Positions 34,750 to 44,215 are shown, counted from the first letter of the stretch. The stretch is DNA of 64,000 nucleotides from SG8-30 sp963715485 (GCA_963715485.1 OY970244.1:992001-1056000), one strand, 5' to 3'. Notes: a model not told the origin generated them from the letters alone. A program made the numbers and translations.

Positions 34750-34905
34750 CGAACAGGTGTCCGGCCGGACATTTACTCATTGAGTGTCGTCGTGAAGAGG
34801 CCGGCCTCACCCGTCCCTGGCCACCACTTCCAAGCCGTTGATTTGCATGCTGCCTGTAGCGCGGCAGAGGCGACCATCGGGCGGCATCCGGGGTGATCAT
34901 CGCTT
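34750..34905 (+). repeat. tRNA-Phe 3' remnant and boundary element, copy G
   Basis: CCCGTCCCTGGCCACCA ends at 34826, identical to the intact tRNA's T-stem 3' strand, acceptor and CCA. Before it, GTGTCGTCG...GGCCTCACCC resembles copy F. After it, TTCCAAGCCGTTGATTTGCAT and GCGGCAGAGGCGACCATCGGG match copies C and F. It is the last tRNA-Phe remnant found and probably the outer end of the island array. No gene is present in 34647-34986. Confidence 0.8.
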
Positions 34906-34986
34906 GATCCCCCCCCTGCGACCCCTGTCCAAATAAATTTGGTGTAGAAGTAGATGTGGTGCACGGCTCTATAAGGGGTGAGGGTT

Positions 34987-35790
34987 ATGACTGAAGGATT
35001 CAATCCTGATGCTGTCGCGAAATATGAGCGCGAAACGTGGGGCCGTTGTGCGGAAGACTATATAGATACGTTTGCCGGTATCACGCGAGAGACAGTGCCG
35101 TTGCTGATGAGGGCCGCAGGAATTCAGGCCGGCAATCAGGTTCTGGAAATTGGTTCTGGGCCTGGCCATGTCGCCGAATTGATGGCTCAAGCCGGTGCGG
35201 GCGTGATTGGCGTCGACTTTTCGTCAAAGATGGTGGAAGTCGCGCGCAGTAAATATCCAGAAATTGCATTCGAGCAAGCGGACGCAGAAGCACTTCCTTT
35301 CGATGCGGACTCATTTGATGCGGTCGTGGCCAATTTCGTGGTGCACCACCTGGCTCGGCCCGAGAAGGTTTTTCATGAAGTAAATCGAGTACTCAGGCCG
35401 GGCAGCCGGTTTGCATTTGCTGTATGGGGTGCTCCAGAGGAACAAAGCAGCATTGGTGCGTTTTTCGGTGCCGTTTTGGCCCATTACGACCTTGAGGAGC
35501 TTCCGCATGGGCCGTTGTTCGGGGTGACAGAACGGAGCGTCTACGAGCCGTTGCTGACACAAGCCGCCCTGACGGATTGTCAGCTTTCCGTTCATGAGGT
35601 GACTTGGAAAGCCAACTCGCTCGATCCAATACTCAAGGGATTTTGGGACTGGGGCAACATGGCCGCACTACCGGCGGAGACGCAGATGAGAATTAGGGAG
35701 TCGACGCGGGAAAATGCCCAACCCTACAGACGGGATGGAGGGTATGCATTTCCGCACTCGATTCTGTTTGGGAGTGCGTTGAAGGCCTAG
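34987..35790 (+). CDS. Class I SAM-dependent methyltransferase
   Basis: A 267-aa Methyltransf_11 protein. SAM-binding motif I is VLEIGSGPGHVAELM, followed by an acidic residue in VIGVDFSSKMVEVAR, then ADAEALPFDADSFDAVVANF and VLRPGSRFAFAVWG. The substrate is unknown (small molecule or quinone type). ATG 34987 follows GAGGG. Its base composition is visibly more AT-rich than neighbouring genes, and it sits directly outside tRNA-Phe remnant G, consistent with separate acquisition. Confidence 0.9.
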   Translation: MTEGFNPDAVAKYERETWGRCAEDYIDTFAGITRETVPLLMRAAGIQAGNQVLEIGSGPGHVAELMAQAGAGVIGVDFSSKMVEVARSKYPEIAFEQADAEALPFDADSFDAVVANFVVHHLARPEKVFHEVNRVLRPGSRFAFAVWGAPEEQSSIGAFFGAVLAHYDLEELPHGPLFGVTERSVYEPLLTQAALTDCQLSVHEVTWKANSLDPILKGFWDWGNMAALPAETQMRIRESTRENAQPYRRDGGYAFPHSILFGSALKA

Positions 35791-36174
35791 CGGCCGTCTA
35801 CAAACGTCCCTGCTAGCAGGCAAACGACCCTTCGGCCTGGGCCAGCCTGGAGCCAGTCAAAGCAGCGCTTTACGACCCGAAGCGGACATGTCCTGGCTGA
35901 CTGCTTGGCTGTGGTTTGGATCGCTTACCGTTGCCTTTCCGCACCAGGACGCGGCTTGCGAGTTGAGCCGTTGACAAAAACCATGCCAAGGGTCGCCCGC
36001 AGTTTGACATTACTGTTGCCACAAATATCTATTCAACGTCCTCCAATACTACGTATTTCGCACAACAGAATTGCGGCGGAACGTATTGGAACCAATGAGA
36101 ATCATCGTCCTGATAACGGCAGACGACGCGCCGTTACTGGTGCGCCCAGCCAACGGTAGGACTAGGAGAGAGTC
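35791..36174. other. Intergenic region with degenerate R-type repeat
   Basis: 384 bp without a gene. 35800-35900 contains GCAAACGACCCTTCGGCC and ACCCGAAGCGGACATGTCC, fragments of the intergenic repeat family seen at 37430, 44900 and 56200. The rest is AT-rich and probably includes the promoter of the beta-helix gene. Confidence 0.45.
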
Positions 36175-37326
36175 ATGAGACGCATCTATTCCGCAGCCGC
36201 CGCCACCCTGCTGGCGATTGCAATTCCGGGTTCCGCATCGGCTCAGGTCCTTACGTTAACCGTCGATTGCGCGAACGGCGGAACGATCGCACATGCGCTT
36301 GCTCAAGGAGACTCGCGCAAGCCGCTCGTGGTGGTGGTTCGAGGAACGTGTAACGAACATGTGGCGATTAGCCGCGATGACGTGACGCTGCGTGGCGCTC
36401 CGGGCGTAGGTGGCGCAGTGAACGGTCCGGACTCGACCGCGCCGGCGATTCTGGTTCGGGCACAGCGTACAGGCATCGAGTCGCTGACGGTCACCGGTGG
36501 CGCCAACGGCATAGTGGTCTCGGGCCCGTTTAGCGCTTCGCTGACCAAAGTCGTGGTCAGCAATCCGGCGTCCGGTAATGCAGTCATAGTCCGGAGCGGT
36601 GCCGACCTGAGCGTCACAGGCTGCACGTTGATGCAGGCCAGTAGGGGACTGCTGGTCCAGCGCGGTGGATCGGTGCGGGTGCTGGGCAATACCGAGATTC
36701 GCGACAATTCGGACACTGGCATCTACGCGGATCAGAACTCGATCGTCAACGTCAGCGGAGGAAGCAAAATACTCTCCAACGGCGGCCACGGAATAGACTT
36801 GGAGAACGGCTCGCAGGGCAGTATCAGCGACAGCGAGATCGCGGACAACAGCACAGGAGTCCTGGTGTCGGCGTCCCAGGCGAGCATCGGTGCAAACAAT
36901 CTCATCCATAACAATCGCGAGAACGGTGTGCTGGCGCAGGTCGCCGCGGCCGTCGACGTCAGCAACAACTCGATCAGCTACAACGGCGAGAACGGCGTGT
37001 TCGGTTACCTCGGGTCGACGCTGGTGATGCACGGTAACGACATTGCCTTTAACGGGACCGGCGTCGCCTGCCGGGCGGATTGCACGCTGCAGATGGGTGG
37101 CGCGAGCATCCGTTACAACACGACGCATGCCGTGGTGGTGATGCTCGATTCGAGAGCGATCTTCCAGTCGCCGGTTACCACCGCCACCCCCAACGGGGAG
37201 GGGTGGGTGGACCTTTGGTGCGGGGACGCGAAGTCAACTGTCGACGGCGTTGACGGGCTGAGCTATGACGGCGGAGATTTCTTCGACGGAAGCGTGAGTC
37301 CCACCTGCGTCGGCTTCAGCGACTGA
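36175..37326 (+). CDS. Secreted right-handed parallel beta-helix protein
   Basis: A 383-aa protein with a signal peptide ending SASA. The mature part is built of short repeats of NosD/PbH1 type (GTEIRDNSDTGIYAD-like coils, SNGGHGIDLENGS, NNRENGVLAQVAAAVDVSNN, YNGENGVFGYLGS). Many parallel beta-helices bind or cut polysaccharides, but no lyase residues could be assigned. The ATG follows AGGAG. It is transcribed alone. Confidence 0.85.
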   Translation: MRRIYSAAAATLLAIAIPGSASAQVLTLTVDCANGGTIAHALAQGDSRKPLVVVVRGTCNEHVAISRDDVTLRGAPGVGGAVNGPDSTAPAILVRAQRTGIESLTVTGGANGIVVSGPFSASLTKVVVSNPASGNAVIVRSGADLSVTGCTLMQASRGLLVQRGGSVRVLGNTEIRDNSDTGIYADQNSIVNVSGGSKILSNGGHGIDLENGSQGSISDSEIADNSTGVLVSASQASIGANNLIHNNRENGVLAQVAAAVDVSNNSISYNGENGVFGYLGSTLVMHGNDIAFNGTGVACRADCTLQMGGASIRYNTTHAVVVMLDSRAIFQSPVTTATPNGEGWVDLWCGDAKSTVDGVDGLSYDGGDFFDGSVSPTCVGFSD

Positions 37327-37390
37327 CACCCTCTTCGCGGGCGCCGGGCGGGGTCCGGCGCCCGTGGACGCTTCGGGATCGCTACTTGAT

Positions 37391-37515
37391 GCAGCCCCGG
37401 CCCCGCGCCGCGGTTTCTCGATCCGGCGGATGTCTGTTGCTGGCCGTTAACAGACTTGGCGACTGAGCTGGTGGGGTCGTTCCGAGAGGGCTGCCAACGA
37501 CCCGTAGGCGACGTT
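37391..37515 (+). repeat. Intergenic repeat R2 with GGGTCGTT hairpin
   Basis: Terminator-like CCCCGGCCCCGCGCCGCGG is followed by CTGGCCGTTAACAGACTTGG and the hairpin GGGTCGTT...AACGACCC (37474-37503) with loop CCGAGAGGGCTGCC. The loop region is nearly identical to R3 at 44944. The rest of 37327-37865 has no gene apart from a tRNA-Gly fragment. Confidence 0.65.
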
Positions 37516-37556
37516 AATTGATTGGTGTTCGAATGTCCGCTTTCTTGATGTTGGGG

Positions 37557-37575
37557 TAGAACATCAGCTTCCCAA
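37557..37575 (+). repeat. 19-bp fragment of tRNA-Gly(CCC)
   Basis: TAGAACATCAGCTTCCCAA is identical to 43471-43489, the D-arm to anticodon-loop part of the half tRNA-Gly at 43453. The rest of the tRNA is not present here. Confidence 0.6.
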
Positions 37576-37865
37576 TCGGAGTCGCTGAGCTGGGCGCTCG
37601 CGTAACCGCCTGATTTCCATGCTCCTGGGACCACCGACTCAAAGAGTCAAATCACCCAAGAGTAACCAGCTGAGTCCCCTGGACTTCCTGAGATTGCTCA
37701 GAAGTAGCCTCACATCGCAGCCAGGCTTGCGGTTTCGGCTGGGTCGGCACCTGTGGATACCTTTTGGCCCGAGTTTCGACGTACATCTATCAATGGGGAG
37801 TACTCCCGATTCCCCCGATCTGTCGGTTGGCATAGCCTCTGTGCATGATTAGGGAGCTTGCGACT

Positions 37866-39290
37866 ATGAGAGGCTCAGCTGCTCTCCTGCTACCACTAGT
37901 GTTTGTATTCATCGCCTGCCAGGGGCCGAGCGAAGAAGCCACTCCCGCCGCCCAGGAAGCCACCAGTACCGACGTTCCGGCCACGAGCGATGCCGATATC
38001 TATGACCTCGTCAGGCGGTCCTACCAGTACGTCGCCATGTACAACGTGAACAACAAGTTCGCGATGAAGCAGGGCGGGTGGAACACCGTGGATGCGGACA
38101 CGCAGCTCAAGGACCACACGATGCGCGAGATCGCGCGGCCGAACAACGACACGCTGTACATCTCAGCGCTGCTCGACCTGAGGAAGGATCCGGTGATCCT
38201 CGAGATGCCGGCCTTCGATTCGGACTACGTTTCTTTGATGGTCACGGGCTACGACCACCACGTCAACATTCCCATGGCGACCCGCTTCGGTGACTTCGGG
38301 AAGCCCGAAAAAATACTCTTTTATACCGAGCGTACCGAGGGCTACGACGGCGACCCTGTCGAGGACGTCGACCGGGTCTTCGAGGCCAGCGGCGACTTCA
38401 TCTCCGCTGTGCTGCGGATCATGCCCCATGCCGCCGACGAGGAGCGGTTCAACCGCATCGTCGAACAGATGGAGCAGGTGGACGTCGAGACCCTGTCCGA
38501 GTTCCACCGCGAACCGGCGAAGCCGATCGATGGCATCGAGTTCCCCGCCGTGGGTCAGCGGGATGCGGATATCTTCGGCGATAACCTGCTGGAGGTGATG
38601 CAGTTCGTGTTCAATCACACCACCTTCGATGCGGATAACGAGCTCGACCAGGCGCTACTGGCCGCTTACGAGCCGCTGGGTGTTGTACCGGGCCAGCCCT
38701 ACGACGCCGCCAAAGTAGCGACGATCGACGGCGCGAAGTTCCGCGAGGTCTCCGAGCGGGTCTTCGCCGAGGAGATGGCCAGAACGACTGATGAGGCGTT
38801 CAAGGAGCAGGAACTGGTCGGCAAGTTCAAGCCCAAGGGTGAGACGCCCCTGGAACTGCTGCTGTTCCAGTCCGTCATTGGCCCCATCGGAATGCCGGCT
38901 GGCGAGGCGGTCTATCCGGGGGTCACCACCACCGATGGGAAGCCGCTCAATGCGATGAACGACTACGTGATCCGCATGAGCGCAGACGAGCTTCCGCCCA
39001 CCGACGTGTTCTGGTCATTCACGCTCTACGACCTGCAGAACGGGTTCTTCATTCCCAACGATCGCAAGAAATACAGCGTCGGGGAAAACGCCGGTATGAA
39101 GCTTGACGAGGACGGTGGCATCGCGGTCTACATCGCGGCCGAGAAACCCGAGGGTGTGCCCGAGGAGAACTGGCTGCCGATCAATCGCAAGGACGAAGAC
39201 ATGGATGTCATTCTGCGCATCTACGTTCCGGATCTCGAGGAACTCAAGACATGGGGGCCTCCAAAGGCGGAACGGATCGACACAAGGTGA
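37866..39290 (+). CDS. DUF1254/DUF1214 lipoprotein (copy 1)
   Basis: A 474-aa lipoprotein (lipobox FIAC). The DUF1254 part includes MREIARPNNDTLYISALLDL and DYVSLMVTGYDHH. The DUF1214 part includes PPTDVFWSFTLYDLQNGFFI, PNDRKKYSVG and EENWLPINRKDEDMDVILRI. The biochemical role of this family is unknown; it is periplasmic or outer-membrane attached. ATG 37866 follows AGGGAG. It heads a group of related genes (40439, 41953) and their remnants. Confidence 0.9.
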   Translation: MRGSAALLLPLVFVFIACQGPSEEATPAAQEATSTDVPATSDADIYDLVRRSYQYVAMYNVNNKFAMKQGGWNTVDADTQLKDHTMREIARPNNDTLYISALLDLRKDPVILEMPAFDSDYVSLMVTGYDHHVNIPMATRFGDFGKPEKILFYTERTEGYDGDPVEDVDRVFEASGDFISAVLRIMPHAADEERFNRIVEQMEQVDVETLSEFHREPAKPIDGIEFPAVGQRDADIFGDNLLEVMQFVFNHTTFDADNELDQALLAAYEPLGVVPGQPYDAAKVATIDGAKFREVSERVFAEEMARTTDEAFKEQELVGKFKPKGETPLELLLFQSVIGPIGMPAGEAVYPGVTTTDGKPLNAMNDYVIRMSADELPPTDVFWSFTLYDLQNGFFIPNDRKKYSVGENAGMKLDEDGGIAVYIAAEKPEGVPEENWLPINRKDEDMDVILRIYVPDLEELKTWGPPKAERIDTR

Positions 39291-39299
39291 CGTGTACTC

Positions 39300-39456
39300 G
39301 CCAGGTGATGTGACGATCACCCGGACGAGGGTCATCGTGCGGATGGCCGAAGATGGCCACAACTTCGACGTGCCTGCGCGTTATTACCGCCCCGAACCCG
39401 CGATCGCGAGCGGAAACCAGATCATGCCACTGCGGTCGCTGCTCGGGGCCTGTTGA
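39300..39456 (+). pseudogene. C-terminal remnant of a DUF1254/DUF1214-type gene
   Basis: A short open stretch ends FDVPARYYRPEPAIASG, closely resembling the C-terminus of copy 3 (FDVAARYYLPEPEIMSG). No start or upstream domain is present. It is a decayed neighbour of copy 1. Confidence 0.65.
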
Positions 39457-39467
39457 GGATATTGGCG

Positions 39468-40276
39468 ATGAAGCACAAATTCGAACTGGTTGCGGTCGCG
39501 GTGATCAGCGTCGCTGCCTGGGGAACCGCGAATTCGCAATCAGACGGCGCGGATCTCGCTCAGCAGTTGACGAACCCGATCGCCGACCTGATCACAGTGC
39601 CGATCCAGGTGAATTTCGACAACGATATCGGACCGCTCGACGAGGGCAACAAGATACAGACCAATGTACAGCCGGTCATTCCCTTCAAGATGGGCCCGGA
39701 CTGGAACCTGATTACGCGGACCATCCTGCCCATCATTTCCCAGGACGACATCGTGCCCGGCGCCGGATCCCAGTTCGGACTCGGGGACACCAGCGTCAGC
39801 CTGTTCTTTTCGCCGACTGCCACGGGTCCAAGCGGAATCGTCTGGGGCGTTGGTCCGGTATTCGTACTGCCGACGCGGCCACGGATCGCCAGCTCGGTGC
39901 GGACAAGTGGGCCGCCGGCCCTGCCGCCCTGGCACTGACCATGCGGGGGCCATGGACGCTGGGTATATTGGCGAACGACGTCTGGTCGTTCGCCGGCGAC
40001 AGTGACCGTGACGAATTCAGCAACACGTTCCTGCAGCCGTTCGTCGCCTACACGACGCCAACTGCCTGGACGTTTTCTGCCCAGACCGAGAGCACCTATA
40101 ACTGAAAGACGGAGCGCTGGTCGGTGCCTGTCAACGTCGCTGCCTCCAAGCTCGTCATGTTCGGCAAGCTGCCGGTCAGTCTGCAGGCCGGCGTCGGCTA
40201 CTGGCTGGATGCGCCGCGATCCGGGGCCGACGGTGTTCGCTATCGCCTGCAGGCGAATTTCGTGCTGCCAAGGTGA
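39468..40276 (+). pseudogene. Outer-membrane/transporter-like beta-barrel protein, frameshift plus nonsense mutation
   Basis: It has a signal peptide (FELVAVAVISVAAWGTANSQ) then QQLTNPIADLITVPIQVNFD, NVQPVIPFKMGPDWNLITRT and GLGDTSVSLFFSP, the pattern of the bacterial outer-membrane 'transporter' family. The frame breaks near 39870 and resumes as DRQLGADKWAAGPAALALT. An in-frame TGA at 40102-40104 stands where Trp is expected (YN-W-KTERWSVPVNVAASK). The last part ends GVRYRLQANFVLPR with a TGA at 40274-40276. Two independent lesions argue for real decay. It sits between DUF1254 genes and was probably part of their locus. Confidence 0.75.
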
Positions 40277-40416
40277 ATTTGCAGGGTAAAGAAGCCGGGA
40301 ATCATTACAAGGACGGCTTCCGGTTCACCGCCCGTTTTTGCGGAGACGTCACATCGCTGATCGACGGCAGCTACGATAGGCCGGACGTGGTGCAGACGCA
40401 TTCCGAAGACTACTGA
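40277..40416 (+). pseudogene. Second C-terminal DUF1214 remnant
   Basis: KDGFRFTARFCGDVTSLIDG then SYDRPDVVQ matches the C-terminus of copy 2 (KDGFRFTARFYGAATPLIDA then SYEMPGVV). No other part of the gene is present. It lies directly before the intact copy 2, suggesting duplication and deletion within the cluster. Confidence 0.75.
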
Positions 40417-40438
40417 ACGCAAACACAGGATAAACACC

Positions 40439-41920
40439 ATGCGAATCCAAACAATTTTCGTTTTCACGGCACTCATCGTCGCAATGGCAATCGCTCCCGG
40501 TTCCTCGGCGCTGGCCGCAACCAGCGCCGATGACAAGCTCACGCCCGCCGAGGCGAAGGAAATCGCCAGGGAAGCGTTCCTCTGGGGCATGCACCCGGTG
40601 GCCATCTACCACCTGCGCTTCAACTTCGCGCAGAACGAACTGAATCCGCGCGCTGCGGGCGTCAACCGCCTGAGTTGGTTTCGCGAACCCATGAAGGCCT
40701 TGCCGCGCGTCGCCACTACGCCCAACGCCTCCACGCTCTATGGCGTTGGCATGTTTGATCTGTCCGAGGAACCCGCGGTCATTATCGTCCCCGAAATCGA
40801 GGATCATTACTGGAGCGTCCAACTCTACGATAACTACTCGCGCTGGTGGCACATGATCGGCAGCCAGTTCAATGCGCCCGGCCCCGTTCGGCGCTTGCTG
40901 ATCGGCCCGAACTGGCGCGGCGATCTGCCCGACGGCTTCGTCGGGGCCGACATCGTGCAGTCCCAGTCCGACTTTGCCGGGGTACTGGCACGCGTCGCTC
41001 TCACCGACGATACGGAAGAAGAGCTCCGGATCGTCAACGGCATCCAGGATTGCATTACGGCCATGTCCCTGAGCCAGTGGATTGCTGCCGGACGCAAGGA
41101 GGTGAGGGCCGAGGATGTGCCGCTGACCGAAGCCACGTATGCCACCTATCCCGGCATGGAGACGGTCCGTGAACCGGGCAAGCTCACCGGTGTGGACTAT
41201 CTGCGCTGGGTCAGCCTGGTACTGAACGATCCCAGTTTCACCAAACAGACGGACGGGCATAAAGAGATCACTGCGCTCGCGCGCTTCGAACGCCTGGGCC
41301 TGAAGGCCGGCACGCCCTTCGACCCAACTGGAATGACACCCGAGATCACGGCTGCGATCGAGGCGGGGATCGAGGATGTAAAGCAGGAAGTGCTGGATGG
41401 GATGGCCATGAACTTCACCGAAGGCCCAAATGGCTGGAAGTTCGACAACGATCTTGGCTACAGAGACACCAACTGGCAGTGGCGGGCATGGGCCGGGTTG
41501 CAGGCTGTTCTCTCCCCCGTTCCCTCCCGATCGCATACGTCCGCAAACTGCTGGGACGACGCCGATGGCCGGCCGCTCTCGGGCGAGCACCGCTACACGA
41601 TCACGTTCGACCTGGATGACATGCCGCCGGTGACCGAGTTCTGGGAAATGCCGCTCTACGATAGCGAGGGCTATTTCTACGATAACCCGATCGACCGCTA
41701 CGCGCTCAACAGCTTCATGCTCGAGCGCGGCAAACTGCATACCGAGGACGGCAAGCTGGTGATCTATGTCCAGCATGACGAGCCGACAGACCCGAAAGAG
41801 CGCCAGAACTGGCTGCCCGCACCAAAGGACGGCTTCCGCTTCACCGCTCGTTTCTACGGCGCCGCCACGCCTCTGATCGATGCGAGCTACGAGATGCCGG
41901 GCGTGGTGCGAGTGGATTGA
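40439..41920 (+). CDS. DUF1254/DUF1214 exported protein (copy 2)
   Basis: A 493-aa protein with a signal peptide (APGSSALAA). The DUF1254 part has LPRVATTPNASTLYGVGMFD and DHYWSVQLYDNYSRWWH. The DUF1214 part has PPVTEFWEMPLYDSEGYFYD, NPIDRYALNS and RQNWLPAPKDGFRFTARFYG. The function of the family is not established. The ATG follows AGGA. The stop is 32 bp before the copy 3 start, so the two are probably one operon. Confidence 0.9.
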   Translation: MRIQTIFVFTALIVAMAIAPGSSALAATSADDKLTPAEAKEIAREAFLWGMHPVAIYHLRFNFAQNELNPRAAGVNRLSWFREPMKALPRVATTPNASTLYGVGMFDLSEEPAVIIVPEIEDHYWSVQLYDNYSRWWHMIGSQFNAPGPVRRLLIGPNWRGDLPDGFVGADIVQSQSDFAGVLARVALTDDTEEELRIVNGIQDCITAMSLSQWIAAGRKEVRAEDVPLTEATYATYPGMETVREPGKLTGVDYLRWVSLVLNDPSFTKQTDGHKEITALARFERLGLKAGTPFDPTGMTPEITAAIEAGIEDVKQEVLDGMAMNFTEGPNGWKFDNDLGYRDTNWQWRAWAGLQAVLSPVPSRSHTSANCWDDADGRPLSGEHRYTITFDLDDMPPVTEFWEMPLYDSEGYFYDNPIDRYALNSFMLERGKLHTEDGKLVIYVQHDEPTDPKERQNWLPAPKDGFRFTARFYGAATPLIDASYEMPGVVRVD

Positions 41921-41952
41921 GAATGAGAACTGAAACAATGAGAAAGCTGACA

Positions 41953-43104
41953 ATGAAGAACCTCTATCGCGCCCTCGTGACTACAGCGTGCGGCATCATG
42001 CTCACCGCCTGTTCCCCGGAGAAGACCACCTCGAAGGATGACTTCGAGAAACAGGTGGAAGACTACATTCAGAAGTTTCCCCACCAGGAGACTTTTGACT
42101 ACGCCATGCGGCTCACGGGTGGAGATACCGGAAAGCTGAATCAATGGGGCCAGGCGTCACGGGACCTGCTAAAGGCCGGTGAGGACAAGATCGTCCGGAG
42201 CAACAACGACACCCTCTACAAGACGGCGTTCGTCTATCTCGGGGATGGGCCGGTGGTGCTGCGCTCGGATGCGCCTTCGAAAGAGCGGTTCAGCTCGTTT
42301 CAGCTACAGGATGACCGGAACGCGAATTACCGCAACATCATCAATCCGTCCGGCAGCTATACGCTCTACCATGGAGAGAAACCCGACACCATCGAGGGTG
42401 AGGCTGTTGAAGTGCCGTCGCTCCTGTCCGCGGTCGTCACGAGGATCGAAGTGAAGGATCCGAACGATGCTGCCGACATGGCGGGTGCACAGGCCGTTTT
42501 CGACGGCATCACGATTGAAGGGCCGACCATCCGCAAGATGCCCGCAGTCGATCTCCTGAGTGGTTTCGACGAGCAGGTGGCGCAGGAAGCCAACAAGCGC
42601 CTGGATGAGACGGCGAGGTCCGTGCCGTTTTCCAGGATGATCGTCGGGCCCGGCCAGGAACCCGGCAAGGATGTCCCCGTTCTCTACCACTCCGCCGGCA
42701 CCAAGGTGGGTTGGGGCGGACCGGCAACCTCTCACAGTGCCTACGAGTCGATGTTTAGCGACGCGTCCGGTGAGACCCTCGAAGGCTCTAAGGGCGAATA
42801 CGTGCTGGTGACGGAGGCGCCTCCGGTCAACGCCTTCTGGTCGATCACCGCTTATGACTCCACCGCCGGTCGCCTCCACGCCAACGAGGACGACCGCTAC
42901 CACATCAACAACACGACCGCCGTCAAGAATGAGGACGGCACCTACACCTTCCGCTTCAAGGTCAAGTGCGAAGATGGCGACCAGAATTGCCTGGAGGTTC
43001 CTGCCGGGCCGTTCGACGTGGCCGCACGCTATTACCTTCCGGAGCCCGAGATTATGAGTGGCGAGTGGACGATTCCGAGGCCTGCCAAGGTCAAGAAGGA
43101 TTAG
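41953..43104 (+). CDS. DUF1254/DUF1214 lipoprotein (copy 3)
   Basis: A 383-aa lipoprotein (lipobox LTAC). It contains IVRSNNDTLYKTAFVYLGDG, a DUF1254-type segment, and PPVNAFWSITAYDSTAGRLH, then EDDRYHINNTTAVKNEDGTY and FDVAARYYLPEPEIMSGEW. ATG 41953 begins a proper lipoprotein signal; upstream in-frame starts at 41917 and 41923 are less likely. It is the last gene of the copy 2-copy 3 operon. Confidence 0.9.
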   Translation: MKNLYRALVTTACGIMLTACSPEKTTSKDDFEKQVEDYIQKFPHQETFDYAMRLTGGDTGKLNQWGQASRDLLKAGEDKIVRSNNDTLYKTAFVYLGDGPVVLRSDAPSKERFSSFQLQDDRNANYRNIINPSGSYTLYHGEKPDTIEGEAVEVPSLLSAVVTRIEVKDPNDAADMAGAQAVFDGITIEGPTIRKMPAVDLLSGFDEQVAQEANKRLDETARSVPFSRMIVGPGQEPGKDVPVLYHSAGTKVGWGGPATSHSAYESMFSDASGETLEGSKGEYVLVTEAPPVNAFWSITAYDSTAGRLHANEDDRYHINNTTAVKNEDGTYTFRFKVKCEDGDQNCLEVPAGPFDVAARYYLPEPEIMSGEWTIPRPAKVKKD

Positions 43105-43452
43105 GGAGCGCCTCGAAAATGACTTCGTCGTTTAACGGCAAATGGCGGGTCTTTGATCCATCGGGATGATTCTGACTGGCCCGAAGAAACTCAGTGCGGT
43201 TCAGAACAGAGTTTGGAGAGTCATTCGCGAGAATGGACTGGAAGATGATGCTGATGCTCTGCGAAGAGAGGATCGCGAGGACTAGATGCGGCTCAGACGC
43301 TGAGGTCGTATTGAGGTAACTCCAGATGTTCGTCATGGTAATTCGGCCTTGTCAATCCGATCTCTTCTCTGCGAGCCTCGGAATCGCTTAGAACCCTACT
43401 GCGCCCACTCTTGTGTTCAGTTGCAGCCAAGTGAGACGTAACTCACTGAATA
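43105..43452. other. Gene-free region before half tRNA-Gly
   Basis: About 350 bp. A minus-strand frame at 43091-43336 has no recognisable family and is probably not a gene. I see no promoter or terminator with confidence. Confidence 0.3.
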
Positions 43453-43494
<42 letters not shown>

Positions 43495-43696
43495 CAACGC
43501 ACCCCGTCGCCCGATAGCGGACATTCGAAACTGGCGACACGACGTCCGCTAATGGCTGCGGATTCATATGATCGATGCAACACCTAGACTCGCGGTGCCG
43601 CGGGGCTGCCATGCTGATCCGGTCGCGGGAACTTTTTCGCTGTTCCAGTCCATCTAACTGGCGTTCGGCCCCTGGAATCGCAAAGAGGAACGCAAC

Positions 43697-44065
43697 ATGA
43701 GCGGCGAGCAGGTTGTTCCAGATACGAAAGGCGTTACGGTGAAGTTGCTTGCATCGGTCGACCTTGGCCCCGAGATCGAGGGTATGGCAGGTCGCCAACT
43801 TCGGATGCGCATGGTGACCATTGAGCCGGGAGGCGTCTTCGGCCCGGTTCACGACCATAAAGGCAGACCAGGCACGGTCTACATACTGCAAGGAACAATC
43901 ACTGACCATCGGAATGGAGTAGCTACGGACTATGGTCCGGGAGTGGGATGGCCCGAGGACAGGAACACCACACACTGGCTCGAGAACAGGGGAACGATCA
44001 CGGCGGTGGAGATCTCGGTCGACATAGTTAATAAGCAGCAAGACAAACCCCGGGAGCCAGCCTGA
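43697..44065 (+). CDS. Cupin domain protein
   Basis: A 122-aa single-domain cupin. Motif 1 contains GGVFGPVHDHKGRPGTVYIL with two His residues, and motif 2 contains NTTHWLENRGT. A metal-dependent isomerase, dioxygenase or sensor role is possible; none can be assigned. The ATG follows AGAGGA. It is single and starts 203 bp after the half tRNA-Gly. Confidence 0.85.
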   Translation: MSGEQVVPDTKGVTVKLLASVDLGPEIEGMAGRQLRMRMVTIEPGGVFGPVHDHKGRPGTVYILQGTITDHRNGVATDYGPGVGWPEDRNTTHWLENRGTITAVEISVDIVNKQQDKPREPA

Positions 44066-44169
44066 CCGGGTCTTGAACAATGCCTGATCAGACACGCCCT
44101 GGCCGGCCACGCTGGCGACTGGACGGCCCTGCAACAGGGCGCCGGGCATTGCCCCACCGCACGCCCTGC

Positions 44170-44215
44170 GCATTATCGCGCTTGGTTAGGTGGTCCAGAA
44201 AATCGGGGTCAAACC
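44170..44215 (-). mobile_element. Short IS3 end remnant
   Basis: AGGTGGTCCAGAAAATCGGG followed by GTCAAACCA matches, on the minus strand, the terminal 28 bp of the IS3 element at 58981 with one or two differences. It is a more diverged third trace of this IS type (after 10990 and the full copy). Confidence 0.8.

Noticed and set aside
40102..40104. TGA as selenocysteine or recoded Trp in the outer-membrane gene
   Set aside because: The expected residue is Trp, other genes use TGG, and the same gene also has a frameshift, so it is simply decayed.
40349..41953. A 534-aa minus-strand frame across DUF1254 copy 2
   Set aside because: Shadow of a gene with recognisable family motifs on the plus strand.
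43091..43336. 81-aa minus-strand ORF after DUF1254 copy 3
   Set aside because: No family features or convincing ribosome site, and it overlaps the 3' end of a real gene region.
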